Of a stretch of DNA of 64,000 bases, positions 54,410-63,900 are shown piece by piece; within the stretch, counting starts at the first letter, position 1, and every line of letters starts with the position of its first letter. The DNA is from Bryobacterales bacterium. GTDB lineage: Bacteria; Acidobacteriota; Terriglobia; Bryobacterales; Bryobacteraceae. The stretch covers positions 1-64,000 of the forward strand of contig JADKID010000023.1 in NCBI GenBank assembly GCA_016721425.1. The letters are read 5' to 3'. A program made the position numbers and the translations under genes. The notes beneath the pieces are model-generated. The model worked only from the letters and a program-made list of their open reading frames with translations. It was not told the DNA's origin and did not search any database.

Positions 54410-55540
54410 ATGCTTGAGCGTTTTGTTGTACCCGACGCTGGGAAGTGGCGTCCCGATCTACCATCACGAATCCCATCGCTGGATGGGCTGAGGGCGATCT
54501 CCATCGTTCTGGTGCTACTGGGGCACCTGGTGGGGACGCAGAACTTTCCAAACTGGATTCACCCTCCGGCCTCGCTGGCAAGCCTGGGTGTGCGTGTGTT
54601 CTTCGTGATCTCCGGTTTCCTGATCACCTCTCTATTGTTGAAAGAGTGGGAGAAGACGGGGAGCATCTCGCTGCGGCAGTTCTACCTGCGGCGTGCGTTC
54701 CGGATATTCCCGGCGTTTTACTTATACATCGGAGTGGTGGCGGTGCTGGTGGGGGCAGGCTGGTTTGCCGTTCTGGACGGCGATTTCCTGCACGCACTCA
54801 CCTACACGATGAACTATCACCACCCACACGGGTGGCCGCTGGCGCATCTGTGGTCACTGGCTGTGGAGGAGCAGTTTTATCTGATCTGGCCGGCATTGTT
54901 TCTCCTGGCAGGACCGGGCCGGGCCATGAAGGTGGCGGCCGGAGTGATCCTGGTATCGCCGTTTCTGCGGCTGGGTACATGGCAACTCTTCGAGAGTCTG
55001 CGGCCCACCTATGGCCAGCAGTTTGAGGCAGTGGCGGATGCTCTGGCGAGCGGATGCCTGTTTGCGGGCGTCTACAACTCGTTGGGCGCCTGGGAAAAAT
55101 ACCAGCAGTTTCTGCGGTCGCGGTGGTTCTGGGTGGCGCCGGTGATTCTGGGAATGCTGCCATTCCTGGACAAGCCGCGGATACAGATGTTTGCCGGGCA
55201 GACGGTGATGAACCTATGCATCCTGCTGATCATCGAGCGGATGGTGCGATACCCGGAGACGGCGGCTGCGAAGGTGCTGAATCTGGCGCCACTGCGCTTC
55301 GTGGGCGTACTGAGCTACTCGCTCTATCTCTGGCAGCAGATCTTCCTGAATCGGCATTCCACTTCCTGGATCGCCGCCTTTCCGATGAACCTGGTATTTG
55401 CCCTGGCGTTGGCCGTATCGTCCTACTACTTTGTGGAGCGCCCGTTCCTGCGGTTGAAAGAGAAGTTGGGCGCGGCGAAGGCGACGGCTAGACCGAGACG
55501 GTCTGGCCCTCTGAATGTTGCGGGTGCGACTGAGACGTAA
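54410..55540 (+). CDS. Acyltransferase-3 family membrane O-acyltransferase (OafA-like), first copy
   Basis: 376 residues from ATG 54410, chosen because GGAGG lies 7 bases upstream; the frame is open 66 bases earlier. Signature stretches are IPSLDGLRAISIVLVLLGHL (catalytic His), GVRVFFVISGFLITSLLLKE, YLRRAFRIFPAFYLYI and HLWSLAVEEQFYLIWPALF. About ten membrane segments. The family transfers acyl groups, often acetyl, to sugars or lipids of surface polysaccharides. Its 3' end overlaps the convergent second copy by 53 bases. Confidence 0.9.
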   Translation: MLERFVVPDAGKWRPDLPSRIPSLDGLRAISIVLVLLGHLVGTQNFPNWIHPPASLASLGVRVFFVISGFLITSLLLKEWEKTGSISLRQFYLRRAFRIFPAFYLYIGVVAVLVGAGWFAVLDGDFLHALTYTMNYHHPHGWPLAHLWSLAVEEQFYLIWPALFLLAGPGRAMKVAAGVILVSPFLRLGTWQLFESLRPTYGQQFEAVADALASGCLFAGVYNSLGAWEKYQQFLRSRWFWVAPVILGMLPFLDKPRIQMFAGQTVMNLCILLIIERMVRYPETAAAKVLNLAPLRFVGVLSYSLYLWQQIFLNRHSTSWIAAFPMNLVFALALAVSSYYFVERPFLRLKEKLGAAKATARPRRSGPLNVAGATET

Positions 55541-56693
55541 AGCGGTCTTTCAGATGCAGGATGCGGCTCTCAAAGAGCCACCAGGACAGTGACGCCATGA
55601 CAATGGCGACGACGATTTTGAGGGCCACGAACCACAGCGACTCGGACAGCGTGTCGAGGCCCTCCGACTCCATCAGCTTGTTCAGGATGACCTCGGACGG
55701 CAGGTGCAGCAGGTAAGTTCCGTAACAGATCTTGCCGAGATACGTGAGCGGAGCCCAGCGCAGGAACGCCGTGCCGCGGGAGCCATTGTTGAGGATGGTG
55801 GCCAAAACGATGGCGCCGAAGAGAAAGGCTGTCAGGGAGTAGCCGAGGGTCTTGCACTCGACGGAGCGGCGATCGAGCCAGCCTAGTTGAAAACAGGCGA
55901 CCATGGCGGCCAGCAGCACGGGGATGAGCACGAGCGGCCAGCGGGCGTTTACGTGAATGCGGCCGGTGCGGAAGGCGACGGCCAGCAGGCAGCCGATGCT
56001 GATGACATCAACGCGCGCCAGTGTGAAAACGTAGGGCATGCGGGTCAGCGAGGGCAGGAGCCAGACCGACATGATGCGGAACAGGAGGGCGAAGACCACG
56101 ACGGCGCATAGAGCCCTCCAGAGGGTCTCGCGGCGGAGCCTGGCGACGAGGAACGGGAAGGTGATGTAGAACTGCTCCTCAATGGCGAGCGACCATAGGG
56201 GCGCCAGGATGTAGGCCGGGTAGAGGTTGGTGATGGCTTCGCGGATGTTGCCGGCATAGAGGAAGTACCAGAGCGGGTGGCCGGCGTATTTGACGAAATC
56301 GGTGGCGAAGTAGCTGACGCCTGTCTGGGCGGCGGGAATAATGGTGAAGGCGAGGATGAGGAAGACGTAGTAGAGGGGAAAGATGCGCAGGCTGCGGCGG
56401 GCGTAGAAATTGCGGTAGTAATGCGGGTCCTGGGCGGTATCGAGGAGAATCCCGCAGATCAGGAAGCCGCTGATGACGAAGAACAGATCGACGCCCATCC
56501 AGCCGAGGTGGGCGATTTCGCCGAAGCGGCCGAGGGGCGAATCGCCGCCGGGCCAGAAATGATGAACGAGGACGACGAAGATGGCGATTCCGCGCAAACC
56601 GTCGAGTTCACGGATGTTACCCCGATAGATGGGACGTTCTTTTGGGGCCACGAGCCTCCATGGTAGCAAGTGAGGCGAGCGCGGTGATGCCAC
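55488..56693 (-). CDS. Acyltransferase-3 family membrane O-acyltransferase, second copy
   Basis: Up to 401 residues from a GTG at 56693; another GTG at 56651 would remove 14 residues. Motifs are IRELDGLRGIAIFVVLVHHF (catalytic His), GWMGVDLFFVISGFLICGIL, YARRSLRIFPLYYVFLILAF and PLWSLAIEEQFYITFPFLVA. It is convergent to the first copy and only distantly like it, so these are two acyltransferases and not a recent duplication. The acceptor is probably the exopolysaccharide or its lipid-linked unit. Confidence 0.88.
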   Translation of the reverse strand: MASPRSPHLLPWRLVAPKERPIYRGNIRELDGLRGIAIFVVLVHHFWPGGDSPLGRFGEIAHLGWMGVDLFFVISGFLICGILLDTAQDPHYYRNFYARRSLRIFPLYYVFLILAFTIIPAAQTGVSYFATDFVKYAGHPLWYFLYAGNIREAITNLYPAYILAPLWSLAIEEQFYITFPFLVARLRRETLWRALCAVVVFALLFRIMSVWLLPSLTRMPYVFTLARVDVISIGCLLAVAFRTGRIHVNARWPLVLIPVLLAAMVACFQLGWLDRRSVECKTLGYSLTAFLFGAIVLATILNNGSRGTAFLRWAPLTYLGKICYGTYLLHLPSEVILNKLMESEGLDTLSESLWFVALKIVVAIVMASLSWWLFESRILHLKDRFTSQSHPQHSEGQTVSV

Positions 56694-56724
56694 AGGCCGG
56701 CGATGCTACGATAGGCATTCCGCC

Positions 56725-57300
56725 ATGTTTTCCACGTTTCGCCAGGACGTCGCGCAGAAGTTCCCTCCTCCCCTGACCCTGCGAACCTGCATCCTTGCGT
56801 TTTTCGAGATGTCGGTCTGGGCGGTAGGCATCTTCCGCTTTGGCAAGTGGGTGGACCGGTTGCGATTCCGGCCGGTGCGCAAAGCGCTGCTGGTGGTGTA
56901 CTTTCTGCTCTACAAGATCTCGGAGGCGCTGAGCGGCATCCGGATCTCGATCTATTCGGAGATTGGGCCCGGGTTGGTGGTGCACAACTTCGGCGGCGTG
57001 ATTATCCATGGCCACCTGGGCCGGAACTGCGTGATCGTGCAGGGCGCACAGTTGATTGCGCGGGCGGACGGGAAAGATGCGGGCTGGCCGACGCTGGGGG
57101 ACAACGTGTACGTGGGGTCCGGTGCGAAGCTGCTGGGCGGTATTCACATTGGTGACAACGTGCGGATTGGGGCCAATGCGGTGGTGATGACTGATGTGCC
57201 AGCCGGAGCGGTGGTGATGCCGCCGGAGAGCCGGGTGATCCGCGGGTTCTACCGGAAAACGGCGCCGAAGGCTGCGCCGGGCGACGACGACGCGCAATAG
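56725..57300 (+). CDS. Serine O-acetyltransferase-like (CysE/left-handed beta-helix) acetyltransferase
   Basis: A 191-residue protein. After a hydrophobic N-terminal helical part comes a hexapeptide-repeat domain: YSEIGPGLVVHNFGGVIIHG, NCVIVQGAQLIARAD, WPTLGDNVYVGSGAKLLGGI and HIGDNVRIGANAVVMTDVPA. The GPGLVVHNFGGVIIHG segment with its His residues resembles CysE active sites. In exopolysaccharide loci such proteins usually O-acetylate a sugar; a true serine acetyltransferase is less likely here. It starts 31 bases beyond the divergent acyltransferase start. Confidence 0.82.
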   Translation: MFSTFRQDVAQKFPPPLTLRTCILAFFEMSVWAVGIFRFGKWVDRLRFRPVRKALLVVYFLLYKISEALSGIRISIYSEIGPGLVVHNFGGVIIHGHLGRNCVIVQGAQLIARADGKDAGWPTLGDNVYVGSGAKLLGGIHIGDNVRIGANAVVMTDVPAGAVVMPPESRVIRGFYRKTAPKAAPGDDDAQ

Positions 57301-57460
57301 AGGGGCAGCTCAACACTCCCCGTTTCCCGGCTTTCGCCCCGACTCCGCCACTGTAGAATTTCCCGTTCACAACGAATTTGAAGTTTTATTTATTGTGTTT
57401 GCAGTAACATAACCTGATTCGGGCAGCCGATTCAAAATTCGGGCGTGTAGTCTCAGTGGC

Positions 57461-59044
57461 ATGAGAACTACTCTATTCACTGCAATTCTCGTGGTCAGCG
57501 GGGTGTTGTGGGCGCAAACACGGGTTGACTTGAAGGGGCAGTCGAGAAATGCCGACTTGTCCCAAATGAATCCGACGCTGACCGTGGAAACCAAGACTCA
57601 ACTTCCTGCGCAGTGCGTGCAGGGCCAATTGCTGTTTTTGACAACCGCCGCGGGCGGCCGCAATCTGTATGGCTGTACGGCAACGGACATCTGGCAGGAG
57701 CAAGGGACGGCGGGTGAGATGTCGGCGGGCTCGGGTCTGGCAAAGATGCAGAACGGTTCCACTTTCGTCTGGAGTGCGGATTCCACCGTATTGCCGTACC
57801 TGGGATTGGACAACGCCTTTTTGGGCGACAACGCGTTTGCCGGCAAGTTCACGACGGCGCCGGGATCGATACAGACGGTGATTGCGAGCGATGGGATCGA
57901 CGTCAGCACGGTGACGGTGCGTCCTATCCGCACGATGGCGGCACTCACCATGGTTGCGACCCCGACGATCGCCAACGGCGACGATGGGCAGCACGCCTAT
58001 GTGTGGAATGCCGGATTGTACGACGTGGTTTTGCAGGACAGGTCCACGCTGGCGGGCTCGAATCTCTGTTTGGCCGGAGGCGCGAATGCGACGCTTGCCG
58101 CGAAGGCGCTCGTTCATCTGGTGTATACGGCGGCGGCGGACTGCTGGATGCAGACAGGGGGCGCCAGTTTGGGAAACGAAGGCGGGGGCGCGGTGAGCTC
58201 GGTGTTTGGGCGCACAGGCGCCGTGGTGGCGCAGGCCGGTGATTTCAACTCCGGGCAGGTGACCGAAGCGGGCAACCTGTACTACACGGACGCCCGGGCG
58301 CGGGCCGCCTTCACGGCCGGCGCCGGAATTAACTTGGCCGCGGGGGTGATCTCGGCCGTGGGCGACACTACAACCGCCGCCAACGCAGGAGCGGCGGGCG
58401 CGAACGTGCTGAAGGCGGGGACGAACGTCACGGCGCGGCGGTTGGTGGCGGGTTCCAACGTGACCATCACCGAGAACACGGACGACATCACGATAACGGC
58501 AACGGGCGGCGGCGGAGGCGGGGCAGGCGGTCTGCAGCGGGACTTTCCGGCGGCCATCTGCCAATCGGCCGCGGGGTCGCTGGCGTGGAACGTGGGTAGC
58601 GCGAGCGCGCCGGTGCCGGATTGCGTGATTGGGGCGAATGGAGTGATTTACGGAGTGGCGAAGTTTTCGAATTCGTCAACGCAGGCGATGCAGCAGAGTC
58701 TGGATCTACCGGCGTCCGTCTCGACTGTGACGTTTGGATTGGCCTGGCGGGCGATGGCTGCGGGCGGTGACGTGGTGTGGCAGGTGCGGTATCTGATCGT
58801 CGGGGCAGACGGCACGGCGGCGGACGATCCGGACCTGAACGGCGCCGGCGTCACCGTAGCGGCCACGGCGGTGAGCTCGGCGGTTGGGGTCCTGAAGCAA
58901 TCCGCCATCACGATCACACCCACCAATGCGGGCGGGAAGCGGATCTATTTCACCGTGTTTCGAGACAACGCCCATGCGAGCGATACATTCGCGCACGGGA
59001 CGTACACGCCGGAGTTGGCGAAGGTGACGGTGGTGGTGCAATGA
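57461..59044 (+). CDS. Secreted tail-fibre-like protein (cassette 2, first gene)
   Basis: A 527-residue exported protein (signal LFTAILVVSGVLWA). After CVQGQLLFLTTAAGGRNLYG it has collagen- or tail-fibre-like features: SVFGRTGAVVAQAGDFNSGQ, YYTDARARAAFTAGAG and a Gly-rich hinge (GGGGGGAGG) near residue 350. The C-terminal 160 residues (PAAICQSAAGSLAW, DCVIGANGVIYGVAKFS, RIYFTVFRDNAHASDTF) match the protein at 8001-8720. The SVFGRTGAVVAQAGDF block is common in phage tail fibres. The beta-helix-like gene follows with ATGA coupling. An AT-rich leader at 57360-57445 probably holds the promoter. Confidence 0.8.
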   Translation: MRTTLFTAILVVSGVLWAQTRVDLKGQSRNADLSQMNPTLTVETKTQLPAQCVQGQLLFLTTAAGGRNLYGCTATDIWQEQGTAGEMSAGSGLAKMQNGSTFVWSADSTVLPYLGLDNAFLGDNAFAGKFTTAPGSIQTVIASDGIDVSTVTVRPIRTMAALTMVATPTIANGDDGQHAYVWNAGLYDVVLQDRSTLAGSNLCLAGGANATLAAKALVHLVYTAAADCWMQTGGASLGNEGGGAVSSVFGRTGAVVAQAGDFNSGQVTEAGNLYYTDARARAAFTAGAGINLAAGVISAVGDTTTAANAGAAGANVLKAGTNVTARRLVAGSNVTITENTDDITITATGGGGGGAGGLQRDFPAAICQSAAGSLAWNVGSASAPVPDCVIGANGVIYGVAKFSNSSTQAMQQSLDLPASVSTVTFGLAWRAMAAGGDVVWQVRYLIVGADGTAADDPDLNGAGVTVAATAVSSAVGVLKQSAITITPTNAGGKRIYFTVFRDNAHASDTFAHGTYTPELAKVTVVVQ

Positions 59045-60972
59045 GAGTTCTGATCCTGCTCTGCTGCGTCCTGCCGGCTCAGGCAGCGGCGATCAGTTCG
59101 GCCCAGAGCGGCGTGTGGGGCAACACCGCCACGTGGACGGGCGGCGTGATCCCGGGCAACGGCGATACGGTGACCATCGGCAACGGGCACACCATCACGA
59201 TCAGCAGCGGAACGACAGTCACCGTGGGCAGTTCGCCGGCGGACGATAGCGGGACGAAAGCGATTCAGTGCGCATCGGGCAGCGGGACGGGCGTACTTGT
59301 CGTGAGCGGCACGTTGATCTTCCGCGGGCCTGTCATGCAGTGCGCCTCTGCCTGGGCCATCTCGCCCGGTGCGACGATCACGCACGATTCCAGTCTGGCT
59401 GCCACGCCCGCCACGGCCAATTACAAATGGCGGTTCACTGGTGCGGCTGCGCAAACCTCCGCCTATCTCAACGCCATCGGGACGGCGAGCAACCGCATCA
59501 CGTTCAACGTGGCGGCAGGCAGCGGCAACGCGGGCGGCTTCGATAGTTATAACGGCTCAGGGACCGACGGAAACCTGTTTCTGGAGTATGTTGACGTCAG
59601 CAAGTGGGGCGTCGCGGGCGCGGCCGGGAAGTGGGTCACGATCTACCCGTTCAATTGCTCCACCAGCGTTGTGAGGGGATTTATCCTCCGCAATTCCACG
59701 GTGGACAGCTCCGCTGAGATCGCGCTGCAAAACATATTTGGCTCATGCACCTTCGACTTTTACAACGTCGCCATCACGAATCCGACAGCGGCAAGGGCGA
59801 TTGGCATAGGGACGGGGAATGCGGTCAATACCAACCTTGCCGCCAACGGACGCAGGCGCATTGAAAACGTCTTCGTGGAGGGTGCCGGCGTCAACGTGAC
59901 AGCGCACGCAACGACGCTATGGTCTGATCTTGGATTCCAGTTTAGCGGCAACTACTTCCGGAGCTCGACTGCCGCCTCGTCGATCCCGGCCTTTGTCTGT
60001 GGCGGCCGGTGTGTTGTGGGCGCGTCGGGCAGATCTGACCTCAACTGGTATGAGAGCCGGGATGCGACGCAGGCGTCCGGGAGCCGGCCTCCCGGCGGCG
60101 CCAGTTCCCGTCTGATGATCGTGATGGCTGATGCATCCAACGGCCACAACGCCACGATCATGCCGGAGGATTCGACGATAGACGGGTGGTTTGCGTGGAA
60201 CAGCCTGGACGGAGACAACGGTGACGACAATATGCTGATTCCCGGTTCGACAGCGGGCGGGAACCGGACCCTGGTCATCAAGAACGGCGTTGTCCTCAAG
60301 CGGCCCAGCGGCGGCGATGTTGGCACAGTGATGGATCTGAATTCCTCCACCTGCACCGGGGCAAACTGTCCCGCAGTCACCTTCGACAAAAACACGTGGT
60401 TTGTCGGGGACTTCACCACAACGAGCCAACTTTCCGTGACCCTGGAATCCACCAATGGCTACGCGGGCATTGTGGCTTCCGTGCGAGACAATATCGCCCA
60501 CCGAACCACCAGCGGAATCGGGCAGGTCGTCAAATGGACTAGCGGCGCGTCGGTGGTCAATGGGGTCTTCGTCAATGTCGACTACAACTGGACGCACAAC
60601 ATCACGTCCAGTCCGAAGTACTACAGCAAGGCCGGAGCGTTTGCGGAGTATAACGCCACGCCGGGCGCAAACGATCAATCCGGCGACCCTCTCTTTGTAG
60701 AGGTGACGAGGACGCCGTTGACCTACGCTCAGCGGTGGGACGCTTCGGTGACCACAATGGAGGGCTTGGGAGCAAAGTTCAAAGCCTGCTACCAGTACCG
60801 CGCCAATGGCGCGACCTCCTGTGACCCGCGCTTTTTTGACCTGGCCGATATGTACAACTGGGTCCGCGCGGGATGGCGCACCCGCAACCCAGCCACATGG
60901 ACAGCAGCACACGATGGCACCCACGTTGGCGGTGTCGCACCCACTAAAGAGTTTGGAGTACTTGCCCAATGA
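59041..60972 (+). CDS. Secreted G8-like/beta-helix protein (cassette 2, second gene)
   Basis: A 643-residue exported protein, paralogue of 8728-10664. Signal peptide at 1-16. The G8-like start reads SSAQSGVWGNTATWTGGVIP, NGDTVTIGNGHTITI and SPADDSGTKAIQCASGSG. Repeating short strands follow, including FNVAAGSGNAGGFDS, FILRNSTVDSSAEIAL and MIVMADASNGHNATIMPEDS. The tail LADMYNWVRAGWRTRNPA is shared with the first copy. No catalytic motif is clear. It overlaps both neighbours by 4 bases, so the three genes of this cassette are one translational unit. Confidence 0.8.
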   Translation: MRVLILLCCVLPAQAAAISSAQSGVWGNTATWTGGVIPGNGDTVTIGNGHTITISSGTTVTVGSSPADDSGTKAIQCASGSGTGVLVVSGTLIFRGPVMQCASAWAISPGATITHDSSLAATPATANYKWRFTGAAAQTSAYLNAIGTASNRITFNVAAGSGNAGGFDSYNGSGTDGNLFLEYVDVSKWGVAGAAGKWVTIYPFNCSTSVVRGFILRNSTVDSSAEIALQNIFGSCTFDFYNVAITNPTAARAIGIGTGNAVNTNLAANGRRRIENVFVEGAGVNVTAHATTLWSDLGFQFSGNYFRSSTAASSIPAFVCGGRCVVGASGRSDLNWYESRDATQASGSRPPGGASSRLMIVMADASNGHNATIMPEDSTIDGWFAWNSLDGDNGDDNMLIPGSTAGGNRTLVIKNGVVLKRPSGGDVGTVMDLNSSTCTGANCPAVTFDKNTWFVGDFTTTSQLSVTLESTNGYAGIVASVRDNIAHRTTSGIGQVVKWTSGASVVNGVFVNVDYNWTHNITSSPKYYSKAGAFAEYNATPGANDQSGDPLFVEVTRTPLTYAQRWDASVTTMEGLGAKFKACYQYRANGATSCDPRFFDLADMYNWVRAGWRTRNPATWTAAHDGTHVGGVAPTKEFGVLAQ

Positions 60973-63900
60973 GATTCACACTGATCTTCCTTTGCGTGCT
61001 GGGCGTGGGGCAGACCGTCCCGCCGCACCTGTCGGGGCTATCGACCAGCACGGACAGCTTGAGCCCTATGACCCGGCCCGCCATGCCGCAGCCGGGGGCA
61101 TCGTACAGCGACACCTACCATCCCAACGGGGCAGAGTTCGTGAACATCACGAGGCTCCCATACCGTACGGGTTGCTCGATCCGGGCGTGGCAATCGAACC
61201 TGTTCGTGGGGGCGTACCTGCCGGTCTCTTACGGCGGCAAATACTACTCGGTTCCATACAGCGCGGGTGTCTTCGTCCCGCAGGCCTTTTCCAGAGCCAC
61301 TAACGCGGCCTCGGCAGCCGGCACGAACGTTCTGTACTTCGCCAGCACGAACCACACGAACTACTTCAACGGCCTGGTGCCAGGAGTAGCTTTCACGGTG
61401 ACGGGCGGGACGAACATTCCTGCCGGCACCACAGTCGTGAGCTACACAACGACCTCGGTGACGCTGAGCGCCAACCTGACGGGGACGGGTCTTGTGTCCG
61501 GCGCTTCCGTCACGTTCTCGACGCTGCCGACGCAGACGCCATATCAGGAGATCAGCTACGACGAGGCCTGCAATCAGATCAAGCTGTATCCGGCGTACTC
61601 GACGAGGCAAGCCTTTAACTCCGATGGCAGCCGGCTGATGGTGTTATCGGGGTCTGGCACAGGTGCGGCTGAGTTCTACCGGACGAATCCGCTCGCCCAT
61701 GAAAAGACCATTCTAAACTCCGCCATCACTTCCACCAACGGCTCGGAGACCTGGAGCCATACCGATCCGGATGTGATGTATGTCTTCAACTCGATTGGCG
61801 GCCCGAAGTTTCAATCTCTCAACGTGGCGACAGGCCTGGTCACAACGATTCACGACTTCACCAGCGACTGCGGCGCCGGATATCAGGTTGTGCAGAATGG
61901 CGGGGCTGGGAACCCCTCTATGGACGACCGCTATTGGGCCGCGTTCTGCAAGTGGGGCGGAGGGCAGACCTACGAAAAGATCATGGTCTACGACAAGACG
62001 CTGAATCAGGTTGTCTCGCAGCGCACCGTGGCCTCGATCTGCGGTGGGAATGTGGCCATTGACACGATGACCATGAGTCCATCCGGGCAGTATCTGATTG
62101 TCGCCTGGAACGCGACCGGGCGCGAGGACACATGGCACACCTGCCAGGGCAACGAGTTGTTTGACAGGACGACGCTGCAAAGTCTGGGAATGGTCACGGC
62201 GATTGATGGACACAACGATGTCGGGCTGGACGTGAATGGCCACGACGTGAGCGTGACGGGGCCATATGGCCACTACGCCACCACCGAGCCACTCAGCAAC
62301 GGCTACACGGTGTATGTCACCAAGCTGAGCGAGGTCCGCCCGCCGCCGTACACGCTGGCTACCAGCTACGTCCGGCGCTACCTGATCCCGTGCTCGTATT
62401 TCTACGCGCAATCCGGCTCAGACCCCTACACGGGATGCAGTACAGCCAGCGGCTATCCGCCGTCGTACCATATCTCGGGGCGCGGCTCTGAGTCTGAGTT
62501 GAGCCGCGGGTGGTTTCTGATGTCCACGTACGGGATGCCGGCCAACCCGCCCGGAGAGATGCCTGGATGGGGCAAGAGCGAGAATATCGCGTTCAGAATC
62601 GATACCAACATTCAGGCGACCAGGGCGATGAATGTTCCCGCGCAGTTTCGCCGTGTGAGCCGCACCGTGGCACATCGGAACGATGTCCATTCGGCGCGGG
62701 GCCTCAGTTCGGGCACCTATTGGCAGGAGCCGCACGCGACGGCGAGCCGGGACTTCACGAAGATCCTGTTTGCATCCTCCTGGTTTGCGGACCAGGGGCA
62801 GGTGCTGACCTACCTGGTGGACCTGTCCCAGGCGCCGGTGGCGCTGAACGGCTGTCCGACGTCAACAGACGACAAGGGCGAATCCTGGACGAATACCTGT
62901 TTCGTTGCAAACGACGGTGATGATTCCACGGGTACGGGCGCATGGACGGCGCCGTTCAAGACCGTCAGCGCGGCGTATGCGGCGGTGACGGCGAACAACG
63001 GCGCGTCCATTGTATTGCGGCGTGGGCGGTATGCCAACAACACGCTGGATGGGCTCTATCAGCCCGCCTCGAAGTGCAATCCGGCGCGTCCTTGCACGAT
63101 CCGGTCGTATCCGGGTGAGGTGGTGATTCTGGACGGCAGTTCCTGGACGGCGGAGCAGGGATGGTTCCATTCCTCCGTGGCGACAGCGTCCGACACGCCG
63201 CCGTGGTCGGGCGACGCGAAGGCAGGGTACGTTCACGTCTCCGGGATCCGGTTTGAGAACTTCCCCGCGCCCATCGTCTGGGGACGGGGCGACACCGAGG
63301 GAATGGAGTTACGGTCCGTGCGGGTGCATAGTGCCGGTGGGCTGAATTTCCAGAAATGCACCAACTGCGCGATCTATGGCTCGCAGGTGAGCATATCCGG
63401 CTGGGGAAGAACGAGAGGCGGGCAGAATGCCGGACTGGTTTGCGGCGGCGTGACACCGGGCGCCGGTTTCGTTCCATGGCTGGTGTCGTCGAGCAGCAAC
63501 CAAGTCCCCTACTGGGATCTGATCCACACCGCGCCGACGACAACGAGCGTATCCCCCAATGGATGCGTGGAACTGAGGGTTCAGGATTCGGCTTTCAGCA
63601 AGCGCAATATGAGCGCGAGTTCCGTGATGGGCATGGAGGCATCGGCTCGCGTGCTTCTGGAGAGGGTCAAGCTGCGCGCTCCCTGGACGCGGAGAAACAA
63701 CGAGGGCTGGGCTTTGTGGGGGGCGGACGAGACGAACTCCGCCGACCTGAAGGGCACGGCGTTTCTTGGGCGCGATGTGGAGGTGCGCGGAGGCAATGCG
63801 GGGCTGCTGCTGGGACATTCATCCGCCCTGGACAGAGCGCTGATTCTGAGCGGCTTCGAGACGGGCTCGGCCGGCCTCGCGGGCCTGACGTTTCTGAATC

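Noticed and set aside
57473..58564. A 363-codon open frame on the minus strand
   Set aside because: It is antisense to the fibre-like gene, whose signal peptide and paralogue on the plus strand are clear. The minus-strand translation is Arg/His-rich without motifs.
59917..60969. A 350-codon open frame on the minus strand
   Set aside because: It is antisense to the beta-helix-like gene, which has a paralogue at 8728-10664 on the plus strand.
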